The notes beneath the pieces are model-generated. The model did no database searches. It had not been told where the DNA came from and saw nothing but the letters and a program-made list of their open reading frames with translations. Both the position numbers and the translations under genes were made by a program. A stretch of DNA of 64,000 nucleotides from Bromus sterilis (taxonomy: Eukaryota; Streptophyta; Magnoliopsida; Poales; Poaceae), in NCBI GenBank assembly GCA_950022295.1, contig OX465596.1, positions 4,898,001 to 4,962,000 on the forward strand, given 5' to 3'. Shown here piece by piece: positions 22,113 to 35,126 of this stretch (positions are counted from its first letter, which is position 1; every line of letters starts with the position of its first letter).

Positions 22113-23005
22113 TGTCGGGGGAATGACCCCCGGGTAGGATCACCCAGGCGAAACAACCTTTTCAAGACAAAGTGTGGTTGATCTGAGGAAGGCCGAATGC
22201 GATCGGGCCGATCTGATCAGTCCGGACGCCGAATGCCCTTTGGGGAGCAGTCGGACTCCGTTTGAGCACAATTGGCCCGAGTAGCAACCGGCTCAGCCGA
22301 GCCCACCCAGGAAGCAAGAGTTGACCAATGGCCGGATGGGCGCTCCCGGCCCGAGGTCATTAATAGGCGATCCCGAGAGATCCGCATGCCAGACAATAAA
22401 GTACATCGCCAACCTATTAGGCGCATGATGTTCCCTCGACACGCCGGACTGACAGGACGGCGGACAAGACAAGGCTCTGAGGAAGCCACAAGTCTACTCA
22501 TAAGGCTTTCAAGGTCTGCAGGCTACAAGATTCCCCGGACAAAGTAGGCCAACAGCCTTCCGCCGCATAGCACCCGAAAAGGCCGCAGTCGGCGGGACCC
22601 AGCTGGATCTCAGAGGCTTACAGCCGGGTCCCCCTTTACTGTTTAGTTACTATTGTACCCTGGGTTCAGCCTATAAGAACCCTGGGAACCCTCCTACGAG
22701 AGGGTGATCCGCATTTACTTCACTTCCATCCACCATTGAGAGATGCAGAAGAGAGCTGAGCCTACGGCCCTCTTCTCCTTCCTCTGATACAGCTCACGGA
22801 GCATTCATTGTAGTCTGAGTTATTGCTCATAGTCAGCTCGGCAGGAGTAAGGGTTTTATCTCTACGGAGAGCCTTGAACTTGGGTACATCACGGTGTCTT
22901 CCTGTGCTTGTTCCCACTTTCGACTCCGGCACCATCGACACTCACCTCGGTCTTCTCCCTCTCTTTAGCCATCCCCATGGCATCTGCCGTCACAATACGA
23001 CGACA
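22113..23005 (+). repeat. 5' LTR of E
   Basis: 893 bp, TGTCGGGG ... GACGACA. The promoter box TATAAGA is at 22672-22678. An ATG near the LTR end (22977) opens the gag frame. Confidence 0.9.
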
Positions 23006-23543
23006 GTTGGCGCCCACTAAGGGGCAGGCCGAGGCGTCGACTGCAGTACTGATCCGGACGGGACCATCCTCTTCATCGAGAGCGCGCTTTGCTTCCGGCC
23101 TGGTTCTCAGGTACAGGGCATTCGACTACGTCATCGACAACGCCTCACGGTTTGGGGCAGGAGCGCCCCTGCCACGCGGCGTCATTCTGCCTTTCGGCAG
23201 CCATCGCATTTTTGTCGCGGCCATTCCTGACAGGTACCCCAGGGAGATACGGGTGTTCTCCGGCCTCACGGATCCGCTGCCGCCCAACGAGTGCTCTGTG
23301 ACGTCGAAGGGCACGACTCTGTGCATACATGCAGAGGTCATGATGGCTGGGACTTCATCTAGTCACCACAGCTCCACCAACACGGCTGCTCGAGCAGCGA
23401 AAGAGGCACACACCCGTGGACTTCAGCGCCGATCTGGCGGTGGCCCATGCCGAGCTGGAGAGGGCTCGCCAAAGTCTAGCCGCGCAGGCAGATATGATGA
23501 ACGCCGAGAAGCGCCGACTGGATGCCACCGTTCGGGAGTATAA
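22977..23543 (+). pseudogene. Gag N-terminal fragment of E
   Basis: The frame opens at ATG 22977 inside the LTR and reads through the primer site. It encodes an N-terminal gag-like region with ILPFGSHRIFVAAIPD and VFSGLTDPLPP. Near 23410 the coding signal moves to another frame (DFSADLAVAHAELERARQSL from 23416), so a frameshift is present. After about 23480 antisense gene sequence takes over. The capsid core and nucleocapsid parts are absent. Confidence 0.5.
23007..23020 (+). other. Primer binding site region of E
   Basis: GTTGGCGCCCACTAAGGGG follows the LTR end at 23005. TGGCGCCCAC-type sites are usual in plant Gypsy elements. I do not assign the tRNA. Confidence 0.6.
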
Positions 23544-24091
23544 TGTCGCACACAGCATCGTGTCGCGCGTGATCCAACCAGCTGCGCTTGGAGATGATCT
23601 CCACCTGCCGCACTACCTCATCCCGCTCCGCTTGCAGCGCTCCCTCCACCTCATGACGGGCATCCATCAGTTTCTACAGATCACTTTCGTGGGTCACTTT
23701 CAAGCTTGACACCTCACTAGTCAACCGCTTTGTGGTTTTCTAGAGTTCAATTTCAACAAGCCGCAGTCAATCGCACTCCTTGATGGCGTCGTGAAGTTGA
23801 GCGGCCTATTCACCGAGCTGACCCTCCAGCTCAGCCACCCTCTTCTTCAACATCTCCATCTCGGGCAGAGCAGCTACAACGGCTGAAGCCAAAGCAAGGC
23901 AAGAGTCAGAATCAAGAGGTTGGCATCAGCCAGTAATGAGCAATCGACAAGGTTCACCCTTCAGCTCGGTGATTTTAGCAATCTGCGCGTCTAACCAGCG
24001 TTTCAGGGCGGCAAGATTCTTTTGATCGGTCGAATAAGCGGCCAGCAACCGATCGAAGACGTGCTATCTCCGCTAGAAGACGGCCTGGAGG
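23480..24091 (-). pseudogene. 3' part of the antisense gene of E (coiled-coil region)
   Basis: The minus strand encodes heptad-rich sequence (EMEMLKKRVAELEGQ near 23850, then EVEGALQAERDEVVRQ near 23620) with several stops. It continues the gene at 34909-32568 across the G2 insertion, because removing G2 and one GGAGG joins them. A coiled-coil C-terminus is common in this type of Gypsy-borne ORF. Confidence 0.55.
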
Positions 24092-25786
24092 TGAAGGGAA
24101 TATGCCCGAGAGGCAATAATAAAGTGGTTATTATCTTATTCCATGTTTATGATAAATGTTTATTTTCATGCTATAATTGTGTTAACCGGAAACGTTAATA
24201 CATGTGTGTTTAATAAACAGAGAAAAGGTTCCTAGTAATGCCTCTCTTTATACTAGCTTGTTGATTAACGGATGATCAAGGTTTCCTGATCATGAACATT
24301 GGATGTTGTTAATAACAAGGTCATGTCATTGGAGAATGATGTGATGAACATACACCCACAGTAGTTATAGCAATACGATCATGTCATCAAGTTTCTATTG
24401 CTGTATCAAACTTTTACGAAGTAACCCTAATCCTTAGACCATGAGATCACATCAATCACTGACACCGGAAGAGTACTTTGATTCCATCAAACGTCACACC
24501 GTAACAGGGTGATTATAAAGGTGTCGTTGGGTACTTGGAAAGTGTTAGTTGAGGCTCGTGGATCAAGAGTGGGATTTGTCCATCCAGATGACGGAGAGAT
24601 ATACTCTGGGCCCTCTCGGTGATATCACATTGACATCGCTTGCAAGCACGTGACTGGCTCACGAGGATGTTATATCACGGAACGAGTAAAGAGTACTTGT
24701 CGATAACGAGATCGAACTAGGTATGGATGATACCAAATGATCGGATCTCGGACAAGTAAAATATCGCGAGACAAAAGGAATTGGTTACGGAGTTTTGGTT
24801 CACACGATCACTAGTTCATCGTTGAGTAAGTGGGAGTCATCATGGATCTCCAGATCCCGCTGATGATTATTGATCAGAGAAGAGTCTCTGTCATGTCCAT
24901 TTTATTCACGAACCGTAGGGTGACACACTTAAGGATTCGTTGATGCGTTTGAGTGGATACGGAACGCCAGAGAATATACTGGACAACACATGGACTGTTT
25001 TGATAAAACTGCTGGAATAGTTTCGGTATATCAAAATAGTGCAAGGGGATAATTGTTAATGTGTTCATTGAATGAAGTGTTCATCAATGAAGTACTCATT
25101 GAATGAAGTGTTCATTAATTTGAGTGACATTAAACAAGATAATTAAAAGTGTTTTAATGTGATAAACTCTTGGAATTTTGAGTGGAGAATTATGGAAGTT
25201 ATGGGAATAATGTGTGACCCTTTGTTTTTGTGAGTGGGGAGTCCACCCACATGATGAGGGGAGAGGTGGGGGCACCTCTTGGGGCGTGCTACCCCTTGGG
25301 GGCTGCCTCCCCCTCCTATATATAGATGGGTGGAGACCCCTCTACACACAAAATTCCTCCATCTCTCATATGCCCTTTGGTTGGCATCTTCCTCCCCTTG
25401 CTAGCTGATCCAGTTTCACGAGTACGGTGCTTAGGCGAAGCCCTGCTCAAGATCTTCTCTACCACCACCACCACTATGTTGTAGTGCTGCTGGAGTTCCC
25501 GAGGATCCACTACTTCCGCTGCCCAACTGGAGCAAGGGGCGGAGGTCGTCGCTGATCCGTACGTGTGACCGATTACGGAGGCGCTGCCCGTTTGTGGCGC
25601 CCATCTTCATCACGACCTTGAGGTCGGCAAGTGATCGACTACATCACCCACGAGAATCGTTCTCGTTAAAGCTTTTTGGTCTTCGAGGGTGAGTCCTTAT
25701 CAAACCGTTACAAGTTATCTCCTAGATGTGATCTTGGCAGTTGCAATCGTAGGAAAAATTTTGTTTTCTATGCAACGAACCCTTCA
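24092..25786 (+). repeat. 5' LTR of G2
   Basis: 1695 bp, TGAAGGG ... CCCTTCA. The TATATATAG promoter box lies at 25317-25325. Confidence 0.95.
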
Positions 25787-25787
25787 G

Positions 25788-25800
25788 TGGTATCAGAGCC
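25788..25800 (+). other. Primer binding site, initiator tRNA-Met (G2)
   Basis: TGGTATCAGAGCC begins two bases after the 5' LTR and matches the 3' end of plant initiator tRNA-Met. Confidence 0.9.
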
Positions 25801-27649
25801 TCGTCTATGCGTAGATGCTTTGTACGGTTAGAACACATAGAGATGTGGGCGTTGATCCTCTAGTTGTTACCCTCTTTTGTGCACTTGTTCATATTGCGGC
25901 AATGTTGGATTGAAGCGGCCCTAAGCGCAGATTGCGTGTCACGCTTGACATACGGCTTGTACCGTATAAAGTGGCTTTGGGGGTGTCAGTTTCTCTAACA
26001 TTAGTGATATGGCATTTGCAACGGAGGGCCCTGGAAAGGGACGAAAAGAAACAACTAGCGAATCAACGTTGTGGTTCTTGTCCGTAGGTAAGATCGGTTC
26101 TTTCCTAGGAAGCCCAAAACCACGTAAAATTTGCAAAGATAATTTAGAAGCGTCTAACTTGTTTTTGCAGGGCATGTGATGTGATATGGTCATTGTTACA
26201 AAATTGTTGTATGAAATGAGATTTATTGTAAACAACCGGCAGGAACCATATGATTGTGTTTTTCCTTTTTAAGGCCTGCGTGATGTAGATATATCCATGA
26301 GATATATTGTAATGGAGAAGGACGACCATGGTGGTGGCGCCATGGACCTTGGTGCCGCGCCGGTGGCATGATGGAGATCATACCAAGACGCACAAGATGG
26401 AGATCTAATGCGAGAAGGACCATATCATATCACATTATCCATGCATGTGATGTTTATCCTTTTATGCATCTTATTTTGCTTAGTTACGATCATGATCGCT
26501 TCGGTAGCATTATAAGATGATCCCTCTCACTTAATATCAAGATAATTATATGTTCTTCCTTAGTATGCACCGTTAAGAAAGTTCGTCGTTTCGAGACACC
26601 ACGTGATGATCGGGTGTGATAGACTCTACGTTCGCATACAACGGGTGTTTTCAAGCCTAGCATGTACAAACATGGCCTTGAAACACATGCAAATACTAAG
26701 GTTCTACTTGGCGAGCCTAGCATGTACAGACATGGCCTCGGAACATGGACCGAAAGGTTAAGCACGAGTCATATGGATGATATGATGAACCATATTGAGA
26801 TGCTCGCCATTGCAGCTACACTGCCTCACGTGATGATCGGTCGTGGTGTAGTGAATTTGGTTCGTGTAATCACCAAAGACGACTCGAGGGATGTTGTTTT
26901 TGAGTGGGAGTTAGATGAACTCATTTTATCATGAACTAAATCAAAGTGAATTTGCATAGTTCGTTGTAGTCATTGGCATTTGTTTACTACCTTTGCGCTT
27001 AGCTATAATTGAGATAATAGAACTATAGAATTCTGGATATTTAACTTTACGGACTGGTACCGTATTGTTTGAGTGTCAATCTAAAGTTTAAAGTCTTATT
27101 GCAAACTTTAGCAAACCTTGCTTGCTCCATGAAGTTTAATAATGTGTATTAAATCGAGAGTAACAATTCCAGTGTTAGTGTCTAAGTATCACACTTGCCT
27201 CCATGATCCTTGATATTCAAATGTTGTTTGTTATTATCAAGGTTATCTAGGAGCTGAAATGTTTAGTTGCAATGTGATAGAGTAAAATTTAGTGAGAAAC
27301 ATGTTCTCATATTGTATGAGAATTTGTGAAGGTTGGAGACACTATGTGTCCTAATCTCCCAAAAAGGTTTTGGGAACTAATATTGTACTCACAGTTTGTC
27401 CCTATGAGCTATGGTAGTTCTGTCATGAAAGTTGTCATGATAGGATGAATGGAAGATGTAGGTAAAATGTTTACTACACTATAAGATTACTAAAGAATGG
27501 AATTTGGAAGAACACCAAACATTTGATGACGGTGATCTACATCAAAGTGAGAATCAAAGGGTGTTAGTATTTGACTAACACATTTTGGATTATGTGTCAT
27601 ATGAATGGTGCCACAAGTGATGTTGATAAATTCTTCTAAAAAGGAAAGG

Positions 27650-30600
27650 AATTGCTGAAAGAGGATCTAAAAAATATTTTGGCGAAAAAGAAAAAGGAAA
27701 AGACTGGAAATGTCCAGCTCGGGTATATAGATGATATACATGTTATGGGTATATTCATTGCTTGTTAAACAGCGTGATTCTTAAGTATTGGATACTGATT
27801 GGTTGGTATGAAGTGTCATACGGAACAACGCAATACAAGAGTTGCAATGGCCTGAGTAACTAGCAAATGAATATGGGATGATTCTCATCAAGAACAAAAT
27901 AAAGTGTTATTGTGTTTATCGTTGGAATTAAACCTAGCCTTCAAGATTTATTTGAATAATTGTTATTCTGTTCTGGTGTTATACGAACAATAGTTGTTCA
28001 AATTATCACCATATTCATAGAAGATGGATGAACTCTATAAATCTTGTTGGAGAAATCACATCCATAATAACTGATGCTAAACATGTCGCAAGACAAATGA
28101 TTAGAAGATCACTTATGAGTGACACCACCGTTTGAATCATATTGGAAAGAAACACATGAAGAAACTCCATGGTAATGGAATTTTGGAGTCTTTTGATTTT
28201 GAATCAATTGACGGTTGTGAGAAATTTCTAGAGATGATTGAAACACCGTTTAAATCATATTGGAAAGATAACATGAAGAAACTCCATGTTGGTGGAATTT
28301 TGGAGTCTTTTGATTTTGAATCAACTGACGCTTGTAAGAATTTCCTAGAAATGATTGAAACTCCGTTCATAGGCCAAAGAAGGACGGACGACTAACTTAT
28401 TGGACATTATACATGTTGATGTGTATAGTTCATTATGTGTAGCCATGTGTGGTGGGTCTTATAACTTCATATACTTTAACCAAGGATTTGAGCGAATATA
28501 TGTGTATATTTACTTGATAAGGAAGAAGTATGAAATGTTTGAAAATGTTCAAATAAATTTCAAGATGAAGTGAAAATCATTGTAACGAGAAAATAAGAGT
28601 TTATGATTGGATCATAAAAGAAGATTTTTGAGTTAAAAGTTTAGCAAATGCCTGAGAGTTTAGGAATCGTTCCAAAACTTGCATTTCCCGAAACACCATA
28701 GGAGTATGGAGTGTTCGAGAGATGTAATCAAACCTTGTTTGACATGGTAAGGATCAAAGGTGTTATTTATAAAATTGCCATTATATTTTAAGGATTAAGC
28801 TTTAGAGACTACCGCTTTTCACTGAAAAGAGCGCCATCGAGATCCGTTGAAATGACACCATATGAGTTGTGGAATGGGATAAAACCCAATTTGTCTTTTC
28901 TTAAATTTTGGTATGCAAGGCATATGTAAAATGTTTACAACCAAAGTCGGATAAAGTACGTCTTTGTAGGTTATCCCAATGTAACCGTTGGTTATTCCTC
29001 CATAAAGACAAAAGTGTTTTGTGGCTAAGTGCATCAAGTTTCTTGAGAAGGAATTTTTTGCGAAAAGTTAAGTGGGAGGACAGTAGAACTTCGATTAGGT
29101 TGTTGAACCTAAGCTTTATGTGCTAAGTGGCGCAGCGCCGGAAAGTGTCCCGAAAGCGGCCGCAATGCTCTTGGCTCCCGTGTCCCAAAGGTTGTGGTCA
29201 CGGCGATCTAAGTTCCTATTGAACTGCGTAGTTCGGATAATCGATCAAATAGTAAGATTTGAGATTGAATCATTGTTATTTGATAATAATGGACCGACTA
29301 CATGCAAAGAAGCGATGATGGGCCCTGACTCCGTCAAAATGGCTAGAAGCTATAAAATCCGTGATAGTTCCATACACGAGAAACCAAGTTTCTGAACTTG
29401 GAAGACCCTCTAGATACCGTGTTTGGATCTATAAAGAAACAGACGTGGATGTTCTCACATCTATGAAATATTCGACATATCGTTAAAATGGTTTACGATT
29501 ATGTTCAAAGAGTGGGCTATGACAAGATTTGATCTTTCATAACGATATTTAGTCTGGACGGATTATTGTAGCAACCACTACATATGCTAGTTTTGGTATA
29601 TGGTAGTTGAACAAACAGAACAACGTTCTTCTAATAGAATGGTTACCTAAGACGTGTACAGGACACAGTCCAAAGGGTTCTGTTAATTCAAAGGATGCTA
29701 AAATAGCATGCAAATTTCAATGGTTGAAATAAGCATTCGCGGAGTTGGAATCTTCATCATGATGAAATTGTTAAAACGTTTAGTTTCATCAGAGACGGTG
29801 AAGATGCTTGCTTTTGCAAGAAATTAAGTGGGAGCGCTGAGACATATTTCTAATACATTATGTAGAAGACATATTGTTGATTGGAAATGATGTATATTTT
29901 ATTGACACGGGTGAAGTTTCATTGAAAATTTGATTTTAATGGAAGATTTGGGCAAAACCAGTATATTGGGCTAATATGGTCTATATAGATAGATTGAGGT
30001 GCTAATATGGTTGGGCCGAAGTACATATATGAAATATTGAATAAGTTCAATATGGAAACGACGAGAAAAGTTCTTGCCGCATGGAAAAGGTTGAAGCGAG
30101 ATTCAAGTGTTTTGACACTTGGTGAGTAAAATCACATGAATGATTTGATCAATCATGTACACCATGATATGTACAATTCCAAGAATGTCCTATGTTCTAA
30201 ATGTTATGAGCATATACCAGAATGATTCATAAGATGATCATTGGACAATAGTAAAGATATCCTTACGTGCTTTGGAAGGACTAAGAATATATATTATGTA
30301 TGTTGGACAATAGTTCATTGTAAAGTGTTACATTGATACTAGTTTTGTCGCAAGATACAATCTAAATTTATCTCAATTTTGGCGGTATGTTAAGGTGGCA
30401 AAATGTAATGGAAGAAAGTTCCATGATAGATTTGGAATAGTTCCAAATGGATTTGGATGAGTTCCAAAGTTAAGACATTATAACGAATACTACAAGGAAA
30501 GGCTAAGTATATGACTGCTCTAGCAGCAGCAAAGGAGGGCATTTGTGTCAAGAAGTTTGTTTGACAAACTAGGTGTAGTTCCAAGCGAGCTAATACTATG

Positions 30601-30835
30601 AAGATCTATTGTACGACAATAGATTCAACATGTTTTGAGCTCAAGGGACTAAGGTCTCACCGGAGGACCAAATTTATGCAATGCCATCTCATTAGTGAAT
30701 GAGTGATGCGTAGAGACGCAAAGAAATGCAAATACACACGGACCTGAAGTGTCAGATCTGGAGATTAGGTTTACCACTAGCAATGCGTATGGATAACAAC
30801 TGAATGCCATAGGTGTTGGATGCGCAAGTACCAAA
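27650..30835 (+). pseudogene. Degenerate Copia pol of G2
   Basis: The traces are in the same order as in G1. The pre-integrase stretch again carries the 118-bp tandem duplication (28136 and 28254). Integrase traces lie near 28370-28560 and 28850-29110. KEAMMGPDS is near 29311, YVED at 29859-29870 and RNase H near 30510-30830. G2 lacks a short segment present in G1 (about 60 bases after GAGCTGAAA, 27259). No long frame remains. Confidence 0.8.
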
Positions 30836-30867
30836 CTAGATTATTGACTCTAGTGCAAGTGGGAGAC

Positions 30868-32562
30868 TGAAGGGAATATGCCCGAGAGGCAATAATAAAG
30901 TGGTTATTATCTTATTCCATGTTTATGATAAATGTTTATTTTCATGCTATAATTGTGTTAACCGGAAACGTTAATACATGTGTGTTTAATAAACAGAGAA
31001 AAGGTTCCTAGTAATGCCTCTCTTTATACTAGCTTGTTGATTAACGGATGATCAAGGTTTCCTGATCATGAACATTGGATGTTGTTAATAACAAGGTCAT
31101 GTCATTGGAGAATGATGTGATGAACATACACCCACAGTAGTTATAGCAATACGATCATGTCATCAAGTTTCTATTGCTGTATCAAACTTTCACGAAGTAA
31201 CCCTAATCCTTAGACCATGAGATCACGTCAATCACTGACACCGGAAGAGTACTTTGATTCCATCAAACGTCACACCGTAACAGGGTGATTATAAAGGTGT
31301 CGTTGGGTACTTGGAAAGTGTTAGTTGAGGCTCGTGGATCAAGAGTGGGATTTGTCCATCCAGATGACGGAGAGATATACTCTGGGCCCTCTCGGTGATA
31401 TCACATTGACATCGCTTGCAAGCACGTGACTGGCTCACGAGGATGTTATATCACGGAACGAGTAAAGAGTACTTGTCGGTAACGAGATCGAACTAGGTAT
31501 GGATGATACCAAATGATCGGATCTCGGACAAGTAAAATATCGCGAGACAAAAGGAATTGGTTACGGAGTTTTGGTTCACACGATCACTAGTTCATCGTTG
31601 AGTAAGTGGGAGTCATCATGGATCTCCAGATCCCGCTGATGATTATTGATCAGAGAAGAGTCTCTGTCATGTCCATTTTATTCACGAACCGTAGGGTGAC
31701 ACACTTAAGGATTCGTTGATGCGTTTGAGTGGATACGGAACGCCAGAGAATATACTGGACAACACATGGACTGTTTTGATAAAACTGCTGGAATAGTTTC
31801 GGTATATCAAAATAGTGCAAGGGGATAATTGTTAATGTGTTCATTGAATGAAGTGTTCATCAATGAAGTACTCATTGAATGAAGTGTTCATTAATTTGAG
31901 TGACATTAAACAAGATAATTAAAAGTGTTTTAATGTGATAAACTCTTGGAATTTTGAGTGGAGAATTATGGAAGTTATGGGAATAATGTGTGACCCTTTG
32001 TTTTTGTGAGTGGGGAGTCCACCCACATGATGAGGGGAGAGGTGGGGGCACCTCTTGGGGCGTGCTACCCCTTGGGGGCTGCCTCCCCCTCCTATATATA
32101 GATGGGTGGAGACCCCTCTACACACAAAATTCCTCCATCTCTCATATGCCCTTTGGTTGGCATCTTCCTCCCCTTGCTAGCTGATCCAGTTTCACGAGTA
32201 CGGTGCTTAGGCGAAGCCCTGCTCAAGATCTTCTCTACCACCACCACCACTATGTTGTAGTGCTGCTGGAGTTCCCGAGGATCCACTACTTCCGCTGCCC
32301 AACTGGAGCAAGGGGCGGAGGTCGTCGCTGATCCGTACGTGTGACCGATTACGGAGGCGCTGCCCGTTTGTGGCGCCCATCTTCATCACGACCTTGAGGT
32401 CGGCAAGTGATCGACTACATCACCCACGAGAATCGTTCTCGTTAAAGCTTTTTGGTCTTCGAGGGTGAGTCCTTATCAAACCGTTACAAGTTATCTCCTA
32501 GATGTGATCTTGGCAGTTGCAATCGTAGGAAAAATTTTGTTTTCTATGCAACGAACCCTTCA
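30868..32562 (+). repeat. 3' LTR of G2
   Basis: 1695 bp, preceded by the tract AAGTGGGAGAC and followed by the target duplication GGAGG. Confidence 0.95.
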
Positions 32563-32567
32563 GGAGG

Positions 32568-34909
32568 AAGAGGCAAGTTAGCAGATTAATGCAAGAAGCA
32601 ACAAGAGAAGATCTGAGCTGATTGCACGCAGTCGGCCCGAATCTTGAGGACTACACCCAGTGGGTGCGCTGGCGCGCCCCCACAAGAAACAAAGGACTTA
32701 CCACAATAGAGCGCTCGGAGGCGAGTACCTCGGAGAGGGCCCCTTCCGTGAAGCTCTTGATCTGGAAACATAGTCCCACCAAGCGGCTTTGTGTGGCCGT
32801 AGGTATTTGGTCCAACGACCAGGCCGGAGCAGAAGCAGGGGCGGAGACCGGATCAACGGCAGCACCAAGATACTCAAGACGAAAATGTTCGGCCAAAGAG
32901 ATTGTGCGGGCGGGGGTAGACCGTTTAATCGCCAGAGCACGGCTCGGCTCGGGCTCGCCGGCTGGCCGAGAGGCGCTGGTGACGACCTGCCCGGGGACCG
33001 TCGGGGCAGTCGGAGTAGCTGCCTTTGGATCAACAGGGGCAGCAGCGGGATCGGCAGTTGAAGCGCCGCCCTCACCCGGGCCGACTTTGGGAGGCATCTC
33101 GTGATTGCCTAACGGCCGAGCTGGGGATGTCCTAACCAGGTCGACAGCCGAGGGAGCTGCGCTGGCAGCCGGTGCATCCGGATGCACGGTGCCAGAGACA
33201 TCAATCACGAGAGCAGAGGCCGCGACAGCCGGCGTGGCCGATTGCGCACCAGCGGGCCCACCAGTTGCAGTTGCGGAGCCTAAGGCAGGGGCAACCTTTT
33301 TCACCTGGCGCGCGTCGTTTGCTCGAGCTTTCTTGGTGCGCTCGGCCTTGGCGGTGTCAGCTGGCACCAAGGGCTGCTTTCGAGGGTTTCCAGCCCTGGA
33401 GGAGGTGGTCGATGCGATGGGGCGAGCAACCGAAGGAGCACTGACTGCAGCAGCGCTGGCACCACGAGCCACCCTGCGAAGCCAAGAGGCAAAAAATAAA
33501 AGTGAAAATCTGCCAGAAAGCAAAGCAAGCACCAAGAAAGAGCAAGGAGATTACCCTGCGACTTGGGGTATTCGGGTGGCAAAGGAGGCCATGGTATAGC
33601 GCAAGAGGATGATGTCCAAGGGCACCTCTTCAAGGGCGGGAGCAGCCGCCACCCGTTTGGCCCGTTTTGTTCCCTGGCCGACTGGGCCCTTCGACGCATG
33701 CCCCTTGTGCAACCGTTTCTCAGTCGTTTTGGTCGAAGGCAGGGGATCGGCAGTCGGCGGAGCATCGTCGAGGGGATGTTTGCACTTGGCCACCGGAGAC
33801 TTTGCAACATGATCGCTAGTGGATTAGTTGCCGGTGTCATCACTCCACTCGGCCATGAAGCGTTGAAGTGAAGAATCAGACGTACCCAGCATGTGGTCGC
33901 CAACTCCCGGCGAGGTCGACTAGATGTCGTCAGTATCGTCGTTGTTGTCACTAAACTCATTGTCCCGACAACCGGACTCGCGCGGTCAGGGCAACCGACA
34001 GCACTGGTCTGCCCATCATCAAACACGTGTTGCGCAAGGAAATCCTGCAGCAGAGCCCAACCTGGGCATCAGAAGGCGCAGAATAGATAGCAAGGAAAAA
34101 AGTGAAGAGCAAGATACCTCAGGAGGCGGACGGCGCCGACTATAGGGCTTCTTGTTGAACCACCAATCCTCCGAGCATTTGACGTCGGTAATGGCACGCA
34201 CTCGGTCACGCACCACCTCCTTGGGCGGCTTTTGGGTGCAAGTTTGAGTCGGATCTCGGTGGGCTATCGCATCACAGATACGATGAGGCCGGCGTTGAAG
34301 AGGAGGCACTCGGCGGACGATCCAACTAGCAACTAGGTCGGTCGTAGTCAGTCCGGCGTCCACGAGCTCGCGCACTCGGACAAACATCTTATCCAAGTCA
34401 AGGTCCCCATAGGCGACTTTGGTCCCCCAGTTCTGCTTATGGGTGGGAGGCGCCAGCACAAATGCAGGCAAGTTGTGGCAGTCGGCCTTGCCCTCAATAG
34501 TTCGCATATAGAAAAAGGTCCGCTGACATAGAAAAAGGTCCACTTCGGATTCGGCAGCATGCAGTCGGTTGCAACCACTTGGGACTTGAAGTGGAAGAGT
34601 CGAGTCCACAGCCCCAAGCTCGGTCGCACGCCAAGGTAGCCCTCGCACAATGTGACAAAGGTGAAGAGCAGCATAATGGTGTTCGCGCCGAGGTGGTGCG
34701 GCTGCATCTGGTAATAGTTCAAGAAGGTGCGAAAGAACTCACTAACGGGAAGTCCAAATCCGCGCTCGAAGTGCGCCGTGAAGACGCACATCCTCGTCGC
34801 CGGGGACACGAAATTCGATCTCCGTCGGCATCTTGCGAGCACGACGGAGGCGAATGAGCTCGTCCTCGGTCACATCTGAACCCTCCCAACCGCAGCTGGC
34901 GGAGGCCAT
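32568..34909 (-). pseudogene. Antisense gene of E, Transposase_28 (putative gypsy-type transposon domain), broken
   Basis: The gene starts at ATG 34909 on the minus strand and runs left until G2. Its N-terminal part has the landmarks of the plant domain called putative gypsy-type transposon (PF04195): RGFGLPVSEFFRTFLNYYQ, LFTFVTLCEGYLGVRPSLGLW and WTFFYV. Candidate introns are 34117-34062 and 33554-33474. A Pro/Ala-rich linker (33473-32651) follows. Frameshifts occur near 34797 and 34500; the second coincides with a 20-base tandem duplication (ATAGAAAAAGGTCC at 34508 and 34528). The role of this protein is not established. The same gene in element B is intact as far as visible. Confidence 0.7.
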
Positions 34910-35117
34910 ATGCTCCAGCATGGCGGCGGAGCAGATGCTAGGGCGGAGTTGGCACGGTGCAGGAGCAACAGCGATGGCTAGAGCAAGGGGCGGAGCAACG
35001 GCGGCGACGTGCTCGTGCGCGGCAATGGCGGCGACGGCGGCGAAGGAAGCAGAGGAGGCAGCGAGAGAAGGAAGAAGATGGGGGCGCGTGGAAGCCTGCT
35101 CTCCCCTCCCCCTCCCC

Positions 35118-35126
35118 TATTTAAGG
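35118..35126 (-). promoter_or_regulatory. TATA-like box of the antisense gene in E
   Basis: The minus strand reads CCTTAAATAGG, about 210 bases before the antisense ATG (34909). A TTAAATA box is also found before the homologous gene in B (62262-62268). Confidence 0.5.

Larger units (their letters stand above)
24092..32562 (+). mobile_element. Copia element G2, complete and recently inserted
   Basis: Two LTRs of 1695 bp are flanked by GGAGG (24087-24091 and 32563-32567). I found only three differences between the LTRs by eye, so insertion is recent. The primer site is TGGTATCAGAGCC at 25788-25800 and the tract AAGTGGGAGAC at 30857-30867. The interior is the same broken pol as in G1, so this young copy must have moved by enzymes supplied in trans. 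Confidence 0.95.
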
